From contig NZ_LGEL01000009.1 of NCBI RefSeq assembly GCF_001636695.1, positions 95,560-159,559 on the forward strand: 64,000 nucleotides of DNA, in the 5' to 3' direction. The stretch comes from Pedobacter panaciterrae (GTDB taxonomy: Bacteria > Bacteroidota > Bacteroidia > Sphingobacteriales > Sphingobacteriaceae). A program made the translations under genes and the position numbers. The notes under the pieces were generated by a model, which was not told where the DNA came from, did no database searches, and was given only the letters and a program-made list of their open reading frames with translations. Position 1 is the first letter of the stretch. The number at the start of each line of letters is the position of its first letter. Positions 17,161 through 25,371 of this stretch are shown piece by piece.

Positions 17161-18669
17161 CTATCTAATCTTAAAGGTGGTTAAAACTGCCCCATGATCC
17201 GAAGGGTAGGCTACTTTATGTGTTTCAATTACATCCGATGTTAATGGGATCAGGTCATTTCCCTTGTAATAAATATAGTCAATTCTATCTTTAAAAGCAC
17301 TAGGATGCATTGGGCTCCAGGTAATGCCTCGATTTTTTAAAGGATCTGGATGCAATGTGCGATAAGAATCTTTAAATCCGGCTTTCTCCATTAAAATTCC
17401 GCTTGGAAAAGGTATAACATAGCCTTTGTTCAAATGACGGGTTGCTTCTGTCCAGTCCAGATGAGAGCCGGTATTAAAGTCGCCACAAAAAATAACAGGT
17501 AGCCCTTCCTTGAAATCTCCCTTCATCACATTGAGAATCTGTTCCAGTTTTTCAGCGTTTACTGTTTGTTGTTTATTCACCCATGTGGCACTGTCTATAT
17601 CCACATTTTTTTCCAGGTCGTCCCAGTAATCAAACGGAAAATTTAGCCAGTTTGCCACAAACAATAGCTGTTTTTTCGGCCCCAGATTAATATGTGCACC
17701 ACCATTGTAAAAAGGATGTTCACCAGTAATAGTCTCCTCAATAGGAAAACGGCTCATGATGGAAAGATTGCTGCTGCGTAGGTAAAAGTAATAGCCCAGT
17801 GCATCTGCAATACGGGCGCCTGAGCCGTAGGTTTCCTGCATCGAAATGATGTCTGCTCCAGATTCTTTAATGATTTCAGCAATCCGCATTGGTCCCACGA
17901 ACTTACCGGTCTCATTTCCTCCGTGATAGATGTTGTAATTCATTACCTTAATCTGTGCAGGGGGCTGGTCGTTGATATTTTTTATAGTTTTGCCATATGG
18001 AATCTGATAAGATTTTAGCACTTCTCCGGCGTTAAGAACGCCATCAGATAACTCAAACTCATCGATCATTCCATTAAAGGTTTCCCATTCTCCCAGATCA
18101 CCTTTTTCAGTACCGCCTATTGTTAGTTCTGATTGTTTCGTCAACAGCTCATTCAACTCCGGGGTATAATAAATGGCTACATTCTTTCCATCGTAGTAGA
18201 AACGTGCTTCTTTTTTTAGATTGTTGAAAGTAAAAACAAGTTGGTGCCACTTGCCGTCATTTATAGGTTGACGTTGTAACGTAGGTCGGTAATCATATTT
18301 GTTTTTGTCAGTATACGCACTCCAGTACCATGCGCCTCCAGGTTGTTTTCCGAGCTCCCAAACTGTTTTGCTGCTGTCTGCTTTGTTATTCCTCACAGTT
18401 AAAAAGGTATAAAGCTCATCGTCGAAAGATGCGGCCTTAGTCCAGATGGAAAGGGAAAAAGATTCTGAGACAGGGGCAACCGATAGTGTCCGCTTCAGAG
18501 ATTTTCTTTTTGACGCGCCTGCGCTCAGGTTCAGCGCTTTACCTTTAACTCCGGATGCGCTTTCGTAAGTGCCGATCTCATCAAAGTGTTCTGTAAGGAG
18601 CACCCGATTTTGAGCATATATTGCCGAGAAGCTAAATGCTAAAGCAAAAACTAACGTTGTTCTTTTCAT
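17161..18669 (-). CDS. exported LamG-like plus endonuclease/exonuclease/phosphatase domain protein
   Basis: 502 residues from the ATG at 18669 (MKRTTLVFALAFSFSAIYAQ, a good signal peptide); the frame is open 17 codons further but that part is hydrophilic. Residues about 25-230 form a LamG/concanavalin-like jelly-roll (SLSIWTKAASFDDELYTF, INDGKWHQLVFTF, MIDEFELSDGVLNAGEVL). Residues about 240-500 form an endonuclease/exonuclease/phosphatase fold: MNYNIYHGG, ISMQETYG (metal Glu), FCGDFNTGSHLDW and the terminal SDHGAVLTTF. Such proteins are phosphodiesterases or nucleases; the jelly-roll may bind glycans. It lies alone between the two tRNA-Asn repeats. Confidence 0.85.
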   Translation of the reverse strand: MKRTTLVFALAFSFSAIYAQNRVLLTEHFDEIGTYESASGVKGKALNLSAGASKRKSLKRTLSVAPVSESFSLSIWTKAASFDDELYTFLTVRNNKADSSKTVWELGKQPGGAWYWSAYTDKNKYDYRPTLQRQPINDGKWHQLVFTFNNLKKEARFYYDGKNVAIYYTPELNELLTKQSELTIGGTEKGDLGEWETFNGMIDEFELSDGVLNAGEVLKSYQIPYGKTIKNINDQPPAQIKVMNYNIYHGGNETGKFVGPMRIAEIIKESGADIISMQETYGSGARIADALGYYFYLRSSNLSIMSRFPIEETITGEHPFYNGGAHINLGPKKQLLFVANWLNFPFDYWDDLEKNVDIDSATWVNKQQTVNAEKLEQILNVMKGDFKEGLPVIFCGDFNTGSHLDWTEATRHLNKGYVIPFPSGILMEKAGFKDSYRTLHPDPLKNRGITWSPMHPSAFKDRIDYIYYKGNDLIPLTSDVIETHKVAYPSDHGAVLTTFKIR

Positions 18670-18806
18670 AAATTCAGAAATCATGTTGGTAATACAAGTA
18701 CAGGGCTTATTTGCAAACATAATAAAACTGTGTGGAGCCTGAAAACCTTATTTCGAAGGACTTTTTTCTTAATTAAACACCCATGAATAAATTTGTACTT
18801 CTAATA

Positions 18807-18837
18807 TTGTATGATATAATTAAAATTCCTAATATTG
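18807..18837 (+). promoter_or_regulatory. promoter of the second tRNA-Asn gene
   Basis: TTG (18807-18809), 20 nt, then TAATATTG (18830-18837): the same arrangement as the promoter at 16901, although the sequence between the boxes differs, which suggests selection on the two boxes. Confidence 0.55.
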
Positions 18838-18979
18838 CATTCCCAAAACGAATAAGGTTATACGTCTTTAAGGACAAATTAGAAGCGTTTTTGGAAGACC
18901 AGACTCCTTCTTAGCTCAGCTGGTTAGAGCATCTGACTGTTAATCAGAGGGTCGCTGGTTCGAGCCCAGCAGAGGGAGC
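18818..18979 (+). repeat. direct repeat copy 2 (promoter, leader and tRNA-Asn)
   Basis: Second copy of the ~160 bp unit described at 16912. Differences are concentrated in the middle of the leader (positions 18853-18880) and the tRNA is unchanged. The terminators after the two copies are unrelated, so the repeat ends at the tRNA 3' end. Confidence 0.85.
18905..18978 (+). tRNA. tRNA-Asn (GTT), second copy
   Basis: All 74 nt are identical to the gene at 17000, including the GTT anticodon and discriminator G, with no encoded CCA. Confidence 0.97.
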
Positions 18980-19006
18980 AAAGATTTTCAAGTCTGAAAA
19001 TCACAT

Positions 19007-19043
19007 AAAAACCCCATTTCTAGTTAATAGGATGGGGTTTTTT
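19007..19043 (+). terminator. terminator after tRNA-Asn copy 2
   Basis: AAAAACCCCAT pairs with ATGGGGTTTTTT around a 14-nt loop, 28 nt after the tRNA, with a T-run extending to TTTATTTT. Confidence 0.88.
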
Positions 19044-19187
19044 ATTTTCAATTGCCATTTTTCACCGAGTTCAACAACAAAAATTGCTGAACTTAACGAA
19101 AATCCGTAACATGGGGATAGGGGATAAAGACATGCTGAAAGCAGATACCTTTTAAGGTCAGTACTGCTTATGAATACTGAATGGCAA

Positions 19188-20243
19188 CTACTGGTTCTTT
19201 TTAAAAAGTCCTGCCTTTATGTTCAAACCCATCGAACCTTCCGCTAATTGCAGGTAATTGCGTTTACTCTGATCTTTTTCAATTTTTACAGTTCCGGTAG
19301 TTTGTACGTTTTTCATTTCCAGAAAATCTGTTGAAGTTGCATCATTGCCGCTTAACGGGCCACTTCCATATCCTGCTAAATTGGTATTGTCAGCAAAAAT
19401 GCAATCAGAAGCTTTGTATCGGCGTATACTTCCTTTTTCTCTTATCCATACTGTACTACTGTTTGCTATTATGTTATTGTGAAAATCGAAATCATCTCCA
19501 TTCGTACTTTGTGTAGTCCAAACACCACTGAAATAACAGCCATATACCAGCGAATAACGCATGGCATTACGGCTACCAGTCCCTCCATCAGTTTGCCAAA
19601 AAACAACTGGGTTTTTGCAGTTAAAGAAAACACAATGGTCGATAACCAGGCCATAACCATTGGCGATAACCCCCACATGCAACGGCAATACATCGACATC
19701 CCCGGCAAATAGGCATTGTGTTACCAGCAGATCGTCTAAACTTTTTCCATTACGCCATATTGGATAGGAACGACGTAGATTATTTCCATCTATATAAGAG
19801 TAATCTGGACTGCCGGTAAATCTTAGGCCTTCAATGGTCACATGACTAACCTCTGGCTGTATACCTTTCGCTTCTTCTCCGCCAATGCCTGGTACAAGCG
19901 GCACTGCTGTTACTATAACAGGCATTTTTTGAGGAGTCCAGTCTGCATCGTCAGGCATAACATCCGCACGAATGACAAGACGGTTTTTAAGGGTATATTT
20001 GTCATTGGTGAATACAACGGTTTGGGTTAATAGGTGTACACCTTCTGAAAGGATGATTATAGTTGCTCCCGGCTCTTTGTTTAAGTTTACGCGCTTTGCT
20101 GCCTCAATAATTGTTTTTAACGGACGTGCCTTTATTCCGGAATTTGTATCATTACCAGTTTGGGGATTAACATATAATTGTTCTGCCTGTACAAACAGTA
20201 CGCTCATTATGAACAATAGAAGACTAAATATGTATTTTATCAT
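19188..20243 (-). CDS. secreted right-handed beta-helix (pectin-lyase-like) protein
   Basis: 351 residues with a signal peptide (MIKYIFSLLLFIMSVLFVQA). The start LYVNPQTGNDTNSG..ARPLKTIIEAA is the classic opening of DUF1565/parallel beta-helix proteins. Regular N-, V- and I-rich turns follow (HVTIEGLRFTG, DLLVTQCLFAG, GLVIDHCVFFNC, DFDFHNNIIANS, ASDCIFADN), consistent with stacked beta-helix coils. No polysaccharide-lyase catalytic motif could be assigned. It probably binds or acts on a polysaccharide at the cell surface. The neighbouring AraC regulator gene (20314) is upstream on the same strand, with candidate operator repeats between the two, so regulation by it is likely but inferred. Confidence 0.78.
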   Translation of the reverse strand: MIKYIFSLLLFIMSVLFVQAEQLYVNPQTGNDTNSGIKARPLKTIIEAAKRVNLNKEPGATIIILSEGVHLLTQTVVFTNDKYTLKNRLVIRADVMPDDADWTPQKMPVIVTAVPLVPGIGGEEAKGIQPEVSHVTIEGLRFTGSPDYSYIDGNNLRRSYPIWRNGKSLDDLLVTQCLFAGDVDVLPLHVGVIANGYGLVIDHCVFFNCKNPVVFWQTDGGTGSRNAMRYSLVYGCYFSGVWTTQSTNGDDFDFHNNIIANSSTVWIREKGSIRRYKASDCIFADNTNLAGYGSGPLSGNDATSTDFLEMKNVQTTGTVKIEKDQSKRNYLQLAEGSMGLNIKAGLFKKNQ

Positions 20244-20285
20244 GTTCTTTTTTCTGTAAAATTAGAACATGCTTATCTTATTAAG

Positions 20286-20312
20286 ATGGTCATTTTATGT
20301 TTAAAATGGTCA
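20286..20312 (-). promoter_or_regulatory. candidate AraC-type operator (ATGGTCA tandem repeats)
   Basis: ATGGTCA occurs at 20286-20292 and 20306-20312, exactly 20 bp apart (two helical turns), on the same face of the DNA and 43-69 nt upstream of the beta-helix gene start. AraC-family proteins bind such direct repeats. The same pair with the same spacing recurs at 22232-22258. Confidence 0.45.
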
Positions 20313-20313
20313 C

Positions 20314-21180
20314 TTAAATCTTCCTTCGGTATTGTTGAGGTGTGGTGCCGGTAAATTTTTTAAAGAAACGGTTGAAATTAGATGGATCTGAAAAGCCAAA
20401 CTCGTAGGAAATCTCTTTTGAGGATTTGTTTTGATAAAGTTGTTTCTTTATTTCTGAAATCAGCTTATAATGAATCATTTGCTGAGCTGATAATCCGCTA
20501 AATTGCCTGCAAATTTTATTGAGGAATCCCGAGCTGACATTCAGCATTTTTGTATAGGCTTCAACACTCTGGTCATTCACAAATCTCTTTTCCAGCAAAG
20601 ATCGGAACCTGTAAAAATCCGGATGGACATAGGTGTCTCTTTGAACATTGTAAACACCCGCATAATATCGATTGAGCAGTACGAGCAATTGATATAAAAG
20701 TGACCTGATCAAATGATTGCTATCGTTCTGAAGCTGCCCGAACTCCCCCTCTATTCCATATAAAAGCTCCAGACATTTTACAAATGGCATCTCGGACAGC
20801 TGCATGTCATTTGGACGTGAATATTGATGGAAATATTGAAACCGATATAAGAATAGTTCGTCCGAAAAAAAAAGATGGAGAAAGTCTTTTTCAAAGAACA
20901 GTACATAGCCACTTACCTTCTGCTCAATTTTCCAACAACGCACCTGTCCGGGACTGGTGAAAATGATCGTTCGTGGGGTTATTACTGTCTTATTTTCATC
21001 CAATGTAAAAGTGCCCGCTCCCTCTTCGATGAAAATAATTTCGTAAAAACTAAGTTGATGTAGCGTACTATCTAATACATAATGATTCAATGTTTCGATA
21101 CGTCCAATATCCAATAACAGCTCCGAACCATATTTATATGGGAGAAAATGATAAGTTTTAATTTTCGGGACTGAAGCCAT
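20314..21180 (-). CDS. AraC family transcriptional regulator (cupin-type sensor)
   Basis: 288 residues. The N-terminal ~150 residues form a cupin-like effector arm (FYEIIFIEEGAGTFTLDENK, FTSPGQVRCWKIEQKVSGYVLFF). The C-terminal AraC double helix-turn-helix spans about 185-288, with VEAYTKMLNVSSGFLNKICRQF-type first HTH and EISYEFGFSDPSNFNRFFKK plus GTTPQQYRRK in the second. It is a soluble one-component regulator. Its stop is 70 nt from the start of the beta-helix gene, and candidate binding repeats fill the gap. A decayed fragment of a close paralog lies at 22261-22505. Confidence 0.9.
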   Translation of the reverse strand: MASVPKIKTYHFLPYKYGSELLLDIGRIETLNHYVLDSTLHQLSFYEIIFIEEGAGTFTLDENKTVITPRTIIFTSPGQVRCWKIEQKVSGYVLFFEKDFLHLFFSDELFLYRFQYFHQYSRPNDMQLSEMPFVKCLELLYGIEGEFGQLQNDSNHLIRSLLYQLLVLLNRYYAGVYNVQRDTYVHPDFYRFRSLLEKRFVNDQSVEAYTKMLNVSSGFLNKICRQFSGLSAQQMIHYKLISEIKKQLYQNKSSKEISYEFGFSDPSNFNRFFKKFTGTTPQQYRRKI

Positions 21181-21318
21181 TTCTTTTTACAATTTCTTCT
21201 CGCTCTAAAGTTAAGTTAAAAATGCAATTTCCCTTCATATACATTATTGGCAACACAGTACACGCACCATTCAACGATGCAGCAAGAGCCGAATTTGTGT
21301 TGATCCTGCTCAAATCGT

Positions 21319-22194
21319 TTACTTATTTGCAAGCTTTAGGCCTTGCTGTTTTAAATAGCAGGATGGAGAAAGTTGCATGATTTTTTTGAAATTTCTGTTA
21401 AAAGATGCTTTTGAATTAAACCCGCATTCAAAAGCAACAGCTAGCATGGTGAAATTTCTATTTTCTGGCAGAAGTATTATTTTTTTAAACTCGTTAACTC
21501 TGTACTCGTTTATATAATCAGAAAAGATTTTATGCTCAATGGTGTTTATAACTTCAGATAAAAGATTGGGATGGATAGACAGGCGCTTGGCAAGTACGGC
21601 AATAGTTAACTCAGCATCTTTGTACAGTTTTTCTTTCTGCATCACACTATCAAGTTCTGAATGTATTTTTTTAGCCTTATCATCTATTAGGGTAGATCTT
21701 TTGTACTTTACTTTTACAAATTCTTTTTCAATGATTGACATATTGTCCATTTGCACAGATTTACTTTTTTTATTCAGGTAAATATATCTCGCAAGAATGT
21801 AAATGAAAGAAATAGGAAGGCCCACAGCTGAGACATATAAAAACATATAACAGTAGTTTATAAATGATAGCTTTATCGTGCTTAAAAACAACGAATTGTA
21901 CAGATAAGATAGGGTAGAAGTCAAAAATAATATCAACGATATCTTTGCCAATTCTAAACCAATTGTCCATTTTTTTTTACACTTGGCAATTAATATGCTG
22001 ACACTACAAAATGAAACAGTAGCTATAATCGCATATGGAAACAGCATTAAATACTTGTAAGCATGTTCAAATTGATTGGTTCCAAACGGTTGATAAATGA
22101 TTAAAAAAAGATAAAACAATCCTCCTGTAATGGAAGATGTAATCGTAATTTCTTTACTTGTTTCGTTGTTGGGATAAAGTTTGGTTAATATCAT
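21319..22194 (-). CDS. membrane-anchored AraC-type HTH regulator
   Basis: 291 residues with an unusual layout: about four hydrophobic segments in the N-terminal 145 residues (YLMLFPYAIIATVSFCSVSI, LAKISLILFLTSTLSYLY, FINYCYMFLYVSAVGLPISF and a first one near 24-40), then a linker and a C-terminal AraC HTH domain (LTIAVLAKRLSIHPNLLSEV; MLAVAFECGFNSKASFNRNF; QLSPSCYL). This arrangement of integral membrane sensor and cytoplasmic AraC domain is known in Bacteroidota. Its promoter region is homologous to that of the beta-helix gene, with the same ATGGTCA pair. No target gene is obvious beside it. Confidence 0.85.
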   Translation of the reverse strand: MILTKLYPNNETSKEITITSSITGGLFYLFLIIYQPFGTNQFEHAYKYLMLFPYAIIATVSFCSVSILIAKCKKKWTIGLELAKISLILFLTSTLSYLYNSLFLSTIKLSFINYCYMFLYVSAVGLPISFIYILARYIYLNKKSKSVQMDNMSIIEKEFVKVKYKRSTLIDDKAKKIHSELDSVMQKEKLYKDAELTIAVLAKRLSIHPNLLSEVINTIEHKIFSDYINEYRVNEFKKIILLPENRNFTMLAVAFECGFNSKASFNRNFKKIMQLSPSCYLKQQGLKLANK

Positions 22195-22230
22195 TGCTTC
22201 TGTAAAATTAGAGCATGCTTATCTTATTTA

Positions 22231-22263
22231 AATGGTCATTTTATCTTTAAAATGGTCATTTAA
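22231..22263 (-). promoter_or_regulatory. second copy of the candidate AraC operator
   Basis: AATGGTCATTTTA (22231-22243) and AATGGTCATTTAA (22251-22263) form a tandem repeat with 20-bp periodicity upstream of the membrane AraC gene. With the flanking TGTAAAATTAGAGCATGC it is a duplicate of 20255-20312. Confidence 0.45.
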
Positions 22264-22505
22264 AACCTTCTTGGAGTACCTGTAAGCTTTTTAAAGAAAC
22301 ATATAGGCTTCACCACTCTGGTCAGTCACAAATTTCTTTTCCAGTAAAGACCGAAACCTATAAAAATCTGAATGGGCATAGGTATCTCTTTGAACGTTGT
22401 AGGCACCGCATAATATCAATTGAGAATTGCAATACGCCCAATATCCAATAACAGTTCCGAATCATACCTATATGGGAGAAAATAATGTGTTTTAATTTTT
22501 GGGAT
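22261..22505 (-). pseudogene. eroded fragment of an AraC regulator gene (paralog of 20314-21180)
   Basis: Three collinear blocks match the intact AraC gene at the nucleotide level with large internal deletions. 22261-22300 matches the 3' end (ending TTTAAAGAAAC). 22302-22424 matches about 20551-20676 (GGCTTC.CACTCTGGTCA, CTCTTTGAAC, CGCATAATATC). 22425-22505 matches the 5' end (CCAATATCCAATAACAG, TATATGGGAGAAAAT). Roughly 70 percent of the gene is missing and no open frame remains. The homologous promoter and operator segment adjoins it at 22203-22263, so a segment carrying both the gene and the intergenic region was duplicated and then decayed. Confidence 0.85.
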
Positions 22506-22623
22506 TTTTAAATAGAAATTGGTCTCAATTTATATAATGAGACGATTGAGCCAACTTATCTACAGTTCTTTGGACATAAAAAAACAATTATCTACATAAT
22601 TTTAATACATAACATAAAACAAC

Positions 22624-23109
22624 ATGAAAAACAAAAACAGCATTATTTTTAGTCTTTTTTTAGTAATAACAATTAGTATTTCGCTTTTTGGATGTGGCAA
22701 AAAAGACCCAAAACCAGAGAATGGCAATAAAATTTCAATGAAAATGACCGTTACAGTAACAGGGGCCGATCAAAACGACCAGGTAGATTTTCAAGTAAGT
22801 GCCGGGAACCATGATGCCAGCCAGTACGGAGCACCTGTTTGGAAAATGAATGGCACGTCGCAAGGTAATCAACACAGTATAATAGTAGATGAGCAAAGTT
22901 TTATAGGTACCACAAAAACTTATGTGTTCGAAACCGTAAAACCATTTGATTTTGGGGAATTGAACTTTAGTATTTCTAATTTCGATGGTGGCCCGATAAC
23001 TACTAGCTATAAAACTGAAGTAAACGGTAATATTGAAACAAATGTGGAAAATCTAGTGCTTTCAGCTGGGCAATCGTATAACAAAAAATTCACATATACA
23101 GCAAAATGA
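22624..23109 (+). CDS. hypothetical lipoprotein
   Basis: 161 residues with a lipoprotein signal (hydrophobic 8-22, then LFGC with the lipidated Cys near 24) and a charged KKDPKPENG linker. The mature part is beta-rich with no recognised motif (MKMTVTVTGADQNDQVDFQV, WKMNGTSQGN, YVFETVKPFDFGELNFSISN), which suggests a small beta-sandwich. It is alone between the AraC pseudogene and a palindromic repeat element. The function is unknown. Confidence 0.7.
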   Translation: MKNKNSIIFSLFLVITISISLFGCGKKDPKPENGNKISMKMTVTVTGADQNDQVDFQVSAGNHDASQYGAPVWKMNGTSQGNQHSIIVDEQSFIGTTKTYVFETVKPFDFGELNFSISNFDGGPITTSYKTEVNGNIETNVENLVLSAGQSYNKKFTYTAK

Positions 23110-23232
23110 GATTTTTTAGCTAAATCCAAGTTTTATTTCGATAATTATCTGGACCAGATCAAGGTGTAGGATCAGCGCAATTACCTGATAAAATCTAATT
23201 CTGGTTTTAGAAATGCTGTTGAAAGGTGAGCC

Positions 23233-23411
23233 AAAGAGGGTGTCCAAAAAGGTAAGATCGTCATCTCGACGATAGGAGAGATCTCTTGATCGCGAAGTAT
23301 CTGCTAGGTAATTGGCATAAACAAGAGATTTCTCCTATCGTCGAGATGACGAAATGAGCGATATAATGATGTCATTAGTACGGCGATCTTACCTTTTTGG
23401 ACACCCTCTTT
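23233..23411. repeat. palindromic REP/MITE-like element, copy 1 (179 bp)
   Basis: The outer arms 23233-23260 and 23384-23411 are perfect 28-bp inverted repeats (AAAGAGGGTGTCC..., ending in a T-run on the + strand). The inner arms 23261-23288 and 23322-23349 pair over 28 bp with one mismatch (TCATCTCGACGATAGGAGAG...). A 34-nt insertion separates the two blocks on the right side only. There is no coding frame. It shares its core with elements at 28682, 33259 and 52931. It lies between convergent genes and could also terminate transcription. Confidence 0.92.
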
Positions 23412-23448
23412 TTTATGCCCACAACTTTTAATAATGAAAATGGCCCTT

Positions 23449-23973
23449 TTAAACGTCTCTACTTTGCAAGTCAATTTCGAAGAGACAGCAATTCGGTTCC
23501 TTTTGGTAATGAGGCGGTAAGTTTACCGTATCAGTCAATTTAACCATTCCTAAAAAATCAAATCCTGCCGATGTGTAATGTTTTATAAGCTTTGTATTAT
23601 CACCCAGTGTGTCTAAACGTACAAATCGTTTACCTAGTTGTCTTGCATATTGTTTTGACCATTCCCCAATTTTCTCAATGTATCTGTTCCCACGCAATGT
23701 TGGGTTTGTGCATATTCGATGAACGTAAATAGCATCATTATTGTCTTTCTTACCCCAGATCTCCTTGTCTTCAAAAGTAATAGCCCAATTGCAAGCTATT
23801 AAGTTACCTTCGACTATTTTCCATTGTCGATTTTCATTTATTTCATTTTCAATAAAAGAGTTTTCAAAAGTTGGCCAGACTACCATCTCTCTCTGAATTT
23901 GCAAATTCCTTGCCGCTTCATAGAGCGATAAGATTTCAACTACATCAGTTATCAAACAATTCTTAATCTCCAT
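23449..23973 (-). CDS. GNAT family N-acetyltransferase
   Basis: 174 residues with the GNAT layout: an N-terminal IKNCLITDVVEILSLYEAAR, central strands, then the acetyl-CoA binding region IYVHRICTNPTLRGNRYIEKIGEW, in which the R/Q-x-x-G-x-G/A loop is RGNRY, a degenerate form. It ends with FVRLDTLGDNTKLIKHYTSAGF, the usual last helix and strand. It transfers an acetyl group from acetyl-CoA to an unknown amine. It is single, flanked by a palindromic element. Confidence 0.82.
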   Translation of the reverse strand: MEIKNCLITDVVEILSLYEAARNLQIQREMVVWPTFENSFIENEINENRQWKIVEGNLIACNWAITFEDKEIWGKKDNNDAIYVHRICTNPTLRGNRYIEKIGEWSKQYARQLGKRFVRLDTLGDNTKLIKHYTSAGFDFLGMVKLTDTVNLPPHYQKEPNCCLFEIDLQSRDV

Positions 23974-24141
23974 GTTCTATATTTTTTGAGACGCAATATC
24001 TGTATAAATGGAAGTCCATAAAATCCGAATCATGCTAAATGTACGTTATGCCAGAATGAATCACACTGATCATTTCTGTATTGCGTAATTTGGTTAAAGA
24101 AGCTATAATTTGGTTCGAGAATTGCCCGCTAAGGGCAGAAA

Positions 24142-24172
24142 AGGGCAAACAGAAGAAATTCTCGTTTGCCCT
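24142..24172 (-). terminator. terminator of the lipoprotein gene at 24199
   Basis: AGGGCAAAC and GTTTGCCCT form a perfect 9-bp stem with a 13-nt loop, 26 nt past the stop. On the minus strand TTTTC follows, a short T-run. Confidence 0.6.
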
Positions 24173-24198
24173 CTATTATTTCAATCCAAATCAACACA

Positions 24199-25371
24199 TC
24201 AGTGTTTAAATGGCGGTTTTTTTGTTACATAAATTTTCTCGAATAGTTGTTTGTTGATGTCTTCGTCATTAGAAAACAACAATCTGATCTGGTAGTCTGG
24301 ATTTTTTATTTCGAGATAATCGGAAAATTTAATCTCATCGTAGTCTACAATTTGATCCTTACCAATAAGCTTAATCACATCTGATTTTCTAGAAAAAGGC
24401 TTTATTCCATTTTGGAATGAAACAATTACGCTGTTAAAATCATCAATGTAATAACCTTCTAAAATATTGACTTCCTGATTTTCGTCGCCACCTTTATTCA
24501 ATGTAAAATGCAGAAAAAGATTGTTCGTATAGTTTTCATAAGTTACTTGTGGATGAGCGTCATCCCATATTAATTTGCGTTCGAAATCTTTATTCAGGTT
24601 TGATTTCACAAAACTGCTTTCATTGGATTTTCCCAATATAAATGTATTAAGGTTCCAGTTTTTGTCTACTAATAGCGTGGGCTTATTTTTAACATCACCC
24701 ACTTTTGTGGCATTTTTTATTAGTTCTTTACTGTAGAGATCATTATCACAACCTCCAAAATCGATTAGACCATTCATTAAATCCCAATAGCACGTTTTAG
24801 ATAGATTTGTATTGTTTAAAACAATAAGCCGGTCATAGTCAGGTGCAAAAAAGATATATTTATGTTCCTTTTTTAAATTCCAGTACAGTCCATTATCTGT
24901 GTTTGGATTTTTAGTGCCTTTGCCATATCTGCTTTCAATTTTCTTTAAAAGTTCCTTCTGCACATTTTTATCACTCGTTAAGATCCTAAAACCATATATC
25001 TCTTTATCTGCCTTATAATTAGTTAGGACCGAGTCTAGTTTTTTATTGTCTTTAAAGGATTCAAAATTAAAATGGCCACCGCCACGTTTGGTAAGACTGT
25101 CCGTTTTAAGTGCTTCAGCATTGATCTGAAATAATAATTTCTGTCCTTTTAGATCTATACCATCGAAACTGTAGTTTGATGCATTTTCTAATTCAATGAA
25201 TAAGCAATAAGGGTATTCGACTGTTTCTACGCCAATTGTATTTTTGGCCTTGAAATTTATGATATCTGTAATTGGTTCTTTAAGAGTTAATTTAGAGAGA
25301 TCTGTTTTAACTTGACCCTTGCAGGAAAATAGAAACAACGTAATTAAAAGGAAAAGATATTTAGTGATCAT
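24199..25371 (-). CDS. hypothetical lipoprotein
   Basis: 390 residues. The signal MITKYLFLLITLFLFSC ends in a lipobox (LFSC, Cys17). The mature protein is rich in Lys, Asn and Asp, with no motif I can assign; segments such as LYWNLKKEHKYIFFAPDYDRL and QVTYENYTNNLFLHFTLNKGG suggest a beta-rich fold that may be repeated, since both halves have similar strand patterns. It is monocistronic, in an accessory region. The function is unknown. Confidence 0.7.
   Translation of the reverse strand: MITKYLFLLITLFLFSCKGQVKTDLSKLTLKEPITDIINFKAKNTIGVETVEYPYCLFIELENASNYSFDGIDLKGQKLLFQINAEALKTDSLTKRGGGHFNFESFKDNKKLDSVLTNYKADKEIYGFRILTSDKNVQKELLKKIESRYGKGTKNPNTDNGLYWNLKKEHKYIFFAPDYDRLIVLNNTNLSKTCYWDLMNGLIDFGGCDNDLYSKELIKNATKVGDVKNKPTLLVDKNWNLNTFILGKSNESSFVKSNLNKDFERKLIWDDAHPQVTYENYTNNLFLHFTLNKGGDENQEVNILEGYYIDDFNSVIVSFQNGIKPFSRKSDVIKLIGKDQIVDYDEIKFSDYLEIKNPDYQIRLLFSNDEDINKQLFEKIYVTKKPPFKH

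Noticed and set aside
16912-18979. Integrated genomic island at tRNA-Asn with attL/attR
   Set aside because: The repeats contain the full tRNA plus its promoter, not just the tRNA 3' end, and no integrase or phage gene lies between them.
19188-20243. Polysaccharide lyase
   Set aside because: The beta-helix fold is evident, but I could not identify catalytic residues of a lyase family, so only the fold is claimed.
23233-23411. Insertion sequence with terminal inverted repeats
   Set aside because: The element is only 179 bp and has no transposase frame; it fits a REP/MITE-type non-autonomous element better.
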